Shown here piece by piece: positions 59,651 through 64,000 of a stretch of 64,000 nucleotides of DNA. A program made the translations under genes and the position numbers. The DNA comes from Tillus elongatus. Lineage: Eukaryota > Arthropoda > Insecta > Coleoptera > Cleridae. The notes beneath the pieces were generated by a model that did no database searches, was not told where the DNA came from, and was given only the letters and a program-made list of their open reading frames with translations. Each line of letters begins with the position of its first letter. The stretch's first letter is position 1. The stretch lies in NCBI GenBank assembly GCA_964006375.1, contig OZ023264.1, positions 179,166,631 to 179,230,630 on the forward strand. Reading direction: 5' to 3'.

Positions 59651-60370
59651 GCTTTCACCTTACCACAGCTGGGGCAAGAGAATGATCGCTTAGGCTACTG
59701 TACTTGCTACATCCGCACACCAACAACAAGGCATCCTGCCCTACGAGTGCATCTAGCAAGTACTTGAGGTCCTTGCTGTTTGTTCTGAGTTCGATTTACT
59801 TCTGAAACATAAAAATTCTGCTTCCATCTGTAGATTTCCCCAAAAAATATGTTGCCATATTGTATTTTACTTTTTATATATGATAAGCCATGATAGCTAT
59901 TTTTTTTGTTTATTCTCATAGCCAGTGTTTTCGGTGTGAATCTATATCCTGCATGTTATTAGCAGGGCTCGGATTTATATGTAAACTTTTTAGGTGAAAT
60001 ATGCGCATATATATGCAGGAAATTTAAAAAAGAAATATGCACCAACTTGAACAAAATATGGACAAAAATATCGATATATGCAATGCATAAATAATCATAG
60101 TATACCAATAAAACAAGTTTTTAAAGGTTTAAGCTATTAATTTTATTCACAATCAATACCACATAGGACCCTAATTATATTATTAATTAATTATTCATTA
60201 ATATTATGATTGCAATTATTACTATCCACAGATATTCTTAAGTGACACTCTAAATTATCTATTTTGAAAGATTGCCTTCTCTCAGTTAGTAAGTTTTTAT
60301 ACGAAGAAAAACTCCGTTCTACGTCGACTGAGGTAATCGGAGCATATTTTAAGCTTGACAATATGGTAGG

Positions 60371-60770
60371 AGTAGATAGGGGGTCACCTGGGCTGACCCC
60401 CTCCACTTTCCAAGATGGCGCCTGCGCATGCGTTAACAGATGGCGGGTAACCTGTCAACCACATGGCGGCATGCGGGACTTGGGACCTGACAGCAGGCTG
60501 CCATCTTGGAATATGTGAACTGACAGGTTACCCGCGATGGCAGATTGCTGCAGCGGACATCTTGGAACATGAGACGTCGGCGGGCAGATGACAGCTGACT
60601 CCCCCCATCTGGCACTCGCTGATCCGACAGCCGACTCCCGCCATCTGTCAACGCATGCTCACAAGGCTAATTCTCAGGTTACCGTTACCCGCCATCTGTA
60701 AACGCATGCGCAGACTCCATCTTAGAAAGTGGAGGGGGTTATGTCAGGTCAGGTGACCCCCTATCTACTG
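60371..60770. mobile_element. GC-rich ~400-bp MITE inside the hAT transposase
   Basis: Inverted ends AGTAGATAGGGGGTCACCTG at 60371 and the complement ending near 60770, with homologous subterminal stretches (CCCCCTCCACTTTC, AGATGG, GCGCATGCG). The flanks share GGTAGG, a plausible 6-bp TSD. Removing one copy restores the transposase frame on both sides. The interior consists of several GATGGCGGG/CCGCCATCTG blocks in both orientations. Its base composition differs strongly from the AT-rich surroundings. Confidence 0.85.
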
Positions 60771-62039
60771 GTAGGGTCTACATGGTTTATATCGTCTGAA
60801 AAATCTCCATCCAGAGCTTTTGCAATCTGCGTTATTGGTAAAACCCTAATTTTTTGTGAGTGTTTCTGATATTTTTTTTGTAATTTGTTTTGCAACAGGC
60901 TCATTTTCTTTATCAATAGTTTCTTTGAAATGTTCTATTAATTTAACTGATTTAGTTAGCAAAACATTTTGCCGCTGAAATTTTTTTATAGTTTCTGTAA
61001 CTATTTTGTAATTACTGTTTATAATACATAATTGCTGGCTTAATTTGGAGTCCTTTAAAATAATGTTTGCTTGTTTCACTGACGCACCTGCTTCATCTTC
61101 AAATTCAAGCATTACCTCAATGAATTCTCTAAAATGTTCAAAATAAAATAAGGCAGCCTCGATCCAGGTTCCCCATTGCATGATTACAGGTCTAGGAGGT
61201 AATGGCACCCCAGGCAGCGCTTCTCTATATCTTTGAACTCTTAAAGGAGCTTTGACGAACACTTTTTTCATATTATTAATAAATTCATTGACTGAAGGAA
61301 ATTGCTGTCTAATTTCTTCTGCTACCCTGTTTAACCAGTGAACCAGGCACGTACAATGAATTAAGTTGGGATAAAATATTTTTAAATGGATTCCAACTTT
61401 GACCATAGATGAAGCAGCATCGGTAAGCAGTAATAAAATTATCAACTGGTACATCATTTGGTAAAAACACGTTTGACAGACCCTCCTAAATAAATCTTAT
61501 GGTAATATTATTTGTTTTTTTCTAATTCTTTGACTGTAATTAAATAAGGTCTAGATGAAGAAATTTTAGTTAAGGTGCCTATCATTAAATTAGCAATATA
61601 TCTATCACAAACAGCTTGAGTTTCATCTACTACAAAGTAACAAAAATTATTTTTTATAAGACCTTTTACTTCTGAAAAAGTTTCTAAAGAGCATTTTTCA
61701 ACCATATTTTTTTCTCAAAGTACCTTCATCCGGTATAGACTGTTTACAATATTTTTTCAAAAACGACTTGAAGACAGTGTTATTTAATTTATTCAGTGGA
61801 ATGTTAGAAGCAACCATTGCCTTGCATAAGTCACATTTAAAGGTATCCTCTTCTGCTTTCTTTGTTTGGTTTCCCAAACATTTGCCTATTGATGCTTGGG
61901 ATGTATTATTTGAATTTCGTTTTTCACAATTTCTTTGATGCAGAGGTGTCTTAAAGTGTTGGTCTATGAGATATTTTCTTGCGCCAGAAATCTGTTTGAA
62001 AAGAAATAAATATTACTACAGGCATCTACATTTTTTATT

Positions 62040-62340
62040 CAGATTTCACCCATCAATTCCAGCTCCCTGAGGAAGTCGATCTTTTCTTGAGGGTGAGAGT
62101 TTGTTTGGCAGGTGTACTGCCATCTGAGTAAAGTCGCTTGCCCGTTTCGAAGCTCAAAGAGAGATAACCTCTCTCCGAGTTCGTCTGGACCCGACATCCG
62201 TCAGTGTTTGCCTCGAGGCGGTATCATGAAGTCCCGCTCTCGAGCAGCATCTAATCTCCAGTTGTAATCTACCCCTAGAGATATCAGTTCCCCTCAGGCT
62301 CTTCCAAATAGATACTGGGCTGATTAATGGCGAAGGTTAG
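62040..62340. other. GC-richer insert in the hAT transposase intron
   Basis: A distinct, higher-GC stretch (CCAGCTCCCTGAGGAAGTCG ... GAGGCGGTATCATGAAG) inside the 61992-62387 intron. No ORF, TSD or known family is recognisable. It may be a SINE-like insertion or native intron sequence. Confidence 0.4.
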
Positions 62341-63233
62341 AATAACAAAGAAAATAGATCAGTTGCTTAAAATAAAAAGTAATTTACCACTTTCCCGCAT
62401 GGTTTACAAAAAACGTTGTCAGCATTTACGGAAAGCCCTGAGTGTGGCCGTATCCAGCTTGGCAATTTGGAGCACATTTTTTACAGTATAAAATAATAAA
62501 AACAACCCTACAACTAACACTGTCTAAAGATGAAGTAAATTAACTGTGCGTGCAACTAAGCACAAGCAAACTAAATAAGAGAAGAAACAAATTATTTCAA
62601 TTCTAGACACTACTGGCGTGTAAATAAATCAGCCCTAATCCCCTTTAATGTCTTCTCACGAGACTTAAGTTACGAATAAAATTACCTGACGGTCAGTCCT
62701 TTCAATACATTCTGCAGTTATTATTGGGAATTCCAGACACAGTTTTTATGATGAGTGAGCGTAAAACCCTAGTTCTTACGAACTTTAGATTTATACAATA
62801 CCTACAAATTGCATTTTGCTATTTATTTCACGTTGATGTAAAGTACAAATAAAAGAGCGCCATTACCGACAATCCTTCCAAGAATTTGTTTTTATACTCT
62901 CAGCTACTAGCTACTAGTTTCATTTAGGTATAGCACGTACAAAGCTAGGAGACGGTAGATCCTAAGAACCCAGAGGTACCTCCCTCTGTCTAGCGCACTG
63001 TCTTATATCTGAGTGAAGCGCTCGAACTATACAATACCAGGAATTTGGAATCTGCTTTCCGCCAGCTACATTTGAACGGCCTATAAATTTACCTTAGCAG
63101 ATGCTTACATGCTTTTGTTATATACGGAAACCCCTAAAAATTGTAAAATATGCAAATAATGCAAAATATATGGAAATATGCAGTTTAGGCAAAAAATATG
63201 TGAAGTGCATATAATCCGAGCCCTGGTTATTGG

Positions 63234-63919
63234 AGTTAGTATGTTTCTTCCAATCAAGGGGATGGTCAATGTCAATTCCGAGGAAGTTTACCTCTATTTT
63301 GTTTGTGCTGTTTTCTTTGAAGATTTTCTATTACCGAGCCTCCCAGGAATTCTCTATGGGGTTTAAGCCTGGTGAATTGCCTGGCCAAGGTAAAACTTTA
63401 ATTTATTTAATATCTAGGAATGAGATTACGATTTAGCTTCCTGGCAGGTGGTGGAATTACAAATAAAAGTGCATTCAGAATGAAGGTTATGTCAAAAGTC
63501 ATAGGCCCAAAAAGTACATAAAACCAATATTACTGTTTTCAAAACAACAACCTCAAAGTGAAATGCTGTGGTTGAATGAAATAATGATCTATAACTCCAC
63601 TCTAATGTCATCAGTCAGTATTGCCACACCAAAAGATGTTAAACAGTATAAAATAGTACATTTATATGTGCATTAAGAGCCGCTTAATCTTAAATAACGA
63701 GAAAAACTATAGTGTAACAAATAATTTGGCCACCCACTTTAAAAGGAGTTTAAATAAATGATATCCTCGAAAACATATTTCCACTTGAAATCTGGCTGTC
63801 TATTGAAGCCATCTTTGACGTCTCGAAATTCCCTTTTAGTGAATTTTTTCTGTTGTATAGTCTTCATGAAAGTTGAATTGACATTTCGTTTTTATAACAT
63901 TCATATATTTATTTTATAG
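63234..63919. other. Intron 2, 3' end
   Basis: AT-rich; apparent short frames here have no supporting features. A TTTTAGTGAATTTTTTCTG at about 63835 resembles the terminal palindrome of the (TA)n-bearing repeat. Ends in acceptor ATTTTATAG. Confidence 0.45.
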
Positions 63920-64000
63920 GGAAACAAAACCGAGTCACAGAAAAATAGCGAAAGGCAGTTTTTTCTGTGTGACGATGAAAGATCGAAACAAAAATCAGAA
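63920..64000 (+). CDS. Charged, probably nuclear protein, exon 3 (runs off the window)
   Basis: Starts after acceptor TTTATAG at 63919 in phase 0, matching the exit of exon 2. It reads GNKTESQKNSERQFFLCDDE and continues RSKQKSE to the window end without a stop. The Lys/Ser/Glu-rich style and phase agree with exons 1-2. The short length and lack of a domain make it the weakest exon of the three. Confidence 0.65.

Larger units (their letters stand above)
60191..62480 (-). pseudogene. hAT transposase, apparently spliced, MITE-disrupted
   Basis: Minus strand. The N-terminal exon 62480-62388 (MCSKLPSWIRPHSGLSVNAD, then CKPCGK) ends at a GTAAAT donor. An acceptor at 61992 restores frame and brings CKPCGK next to HFKTPLHQRNC, together a BED-like C2H2 finger. 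Next come a CDLCK block, the 61705-61508 part (FCYFVVDETQAVCDRYIANL), the 61457-60846 part ([42 protein letters not shown]) and the C-terminal dimerisation motif YAPITSVDVERSFSSYKNLL near 60345. A frameshift in an A run near 61711 and the MITE at 60371-60770 break the frame. Confidence 0.85.
59963..63225 (-). mobile_element. hAT transposon with 8-bp TSD
   Basis: Ends CAGGGCTCGGATTTATATG at 59963 and CATATAATCCGAGCCCTG at 63225, flanked by GTTATTAG (59955-59962) and GTTATTGG (63226-63233), 7 of 8 identical. Subterminal regions are rich in ATATGCA-type motifs. It encodes a hAT transposase on the minus strand, interrupted by a GC-rich MITE and at least one frameshift. It is inserted in intron 2 of the plus-strand gene. 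Confidence 0.92.

Overview
The window reads as nuclear DNA from a large, AT-rich, repeat-dense arthropod genome, most likely an insect. Three multi-exon genes with GT/AG introns in consistent phase are scattered among layers of transposable elements (TEs). Pointers to an insect are an intact BEL/Pao retrotransposon, several Tc1/mariner and hAT transposons, Jockey/CR1-like and I-like LINEs, a TAACC tail matching the insect TTAGG telomere unit, and a JAK of hopscotch type. I cannot name the species; a TE-rich beetle or hemipteroid would fit.

Host genes. (1) On the minus strand, six exons at 43822-43263, 43206-43032, 37809-37556, 35050-34931, 18972-18812 and 14642-14511 join in perfect phase. 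They encode the FERM domain, the SH2 domain and the start of the pseudokinase region of a Janus kinase. No kinase-domain exon lies in the remaining 14.5 kb. (2) Also on the minus strand, two exons at 5017-4591 and 495-1 encode a secreted or membrane protein with two complete six-cysteine kringles. This gene lies on the 3' side of the last visible JAK exon, so it is either nested in a JAK intron or the assembly is rearranged. (3) On the plus strand, divergent from JAK, three exons at 47133-48787, 57415-57832 and 63920-64000 encode a Lys/Ser/acid-rich, probably nuclear protein with four candidate SUMO-interacting motifs. I cannot assign its family.

Repeats by region. 1.0-3.8 kb: decayed CR1/Jockey-like LINE. 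5.34-14.19 kb: mariner-type element with ~0.9 kb inverted arms, carrying a full-length I-like LINE (6764-11107, 10-bp TSD, (TAACC)4 tail), a 42-bp stub of a related LINE with its own 10-bp TSD, and a 5'-truncated LINE. 14.9-15.7 kb: internally deleted mariner. 17-18.3 kb and 30.3-31.9 kb: copies of a (TA)n-bearing repeat, with a third inverted at 52.6-53.3 kb. 19.4-21.2 kb: LINE. 22.3-29.2 kb: intact BEL/Pao element flanked by a 1,178-bp direct duplication. 32.7-34.9 kb: two nested hAT-type elements with 8-bp TSDs. 35.3-40.8 kb: mariner and LINE fragments. 41.1-42.7 kb: large palindrome made of SINE-like arms. 49.3-50.0 kb: solo LTR. 50.8-52.1 kb: a 122-bp minisatellite derived from a reverse transcriptase gene. 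55-57 kb: LINE ORF1 and RT fragments. 58-59.6 kb: LINE. 60.0-63.2 kb: hAT transposon with a GC-rich MITE inside its transposase gene.

The genes do not form an operon or a shared pathway. The divergent JAK and plus-strand genes have their start codons 3.3 kb apart. Everything else between exons is intronic or intergenic TE material. The best candidates for something unusual are the giant duplication around the BEL element, the RT-derived minisatellite, the palindrome, the JAK/kringle interleaving, and the multi-SIM protein.
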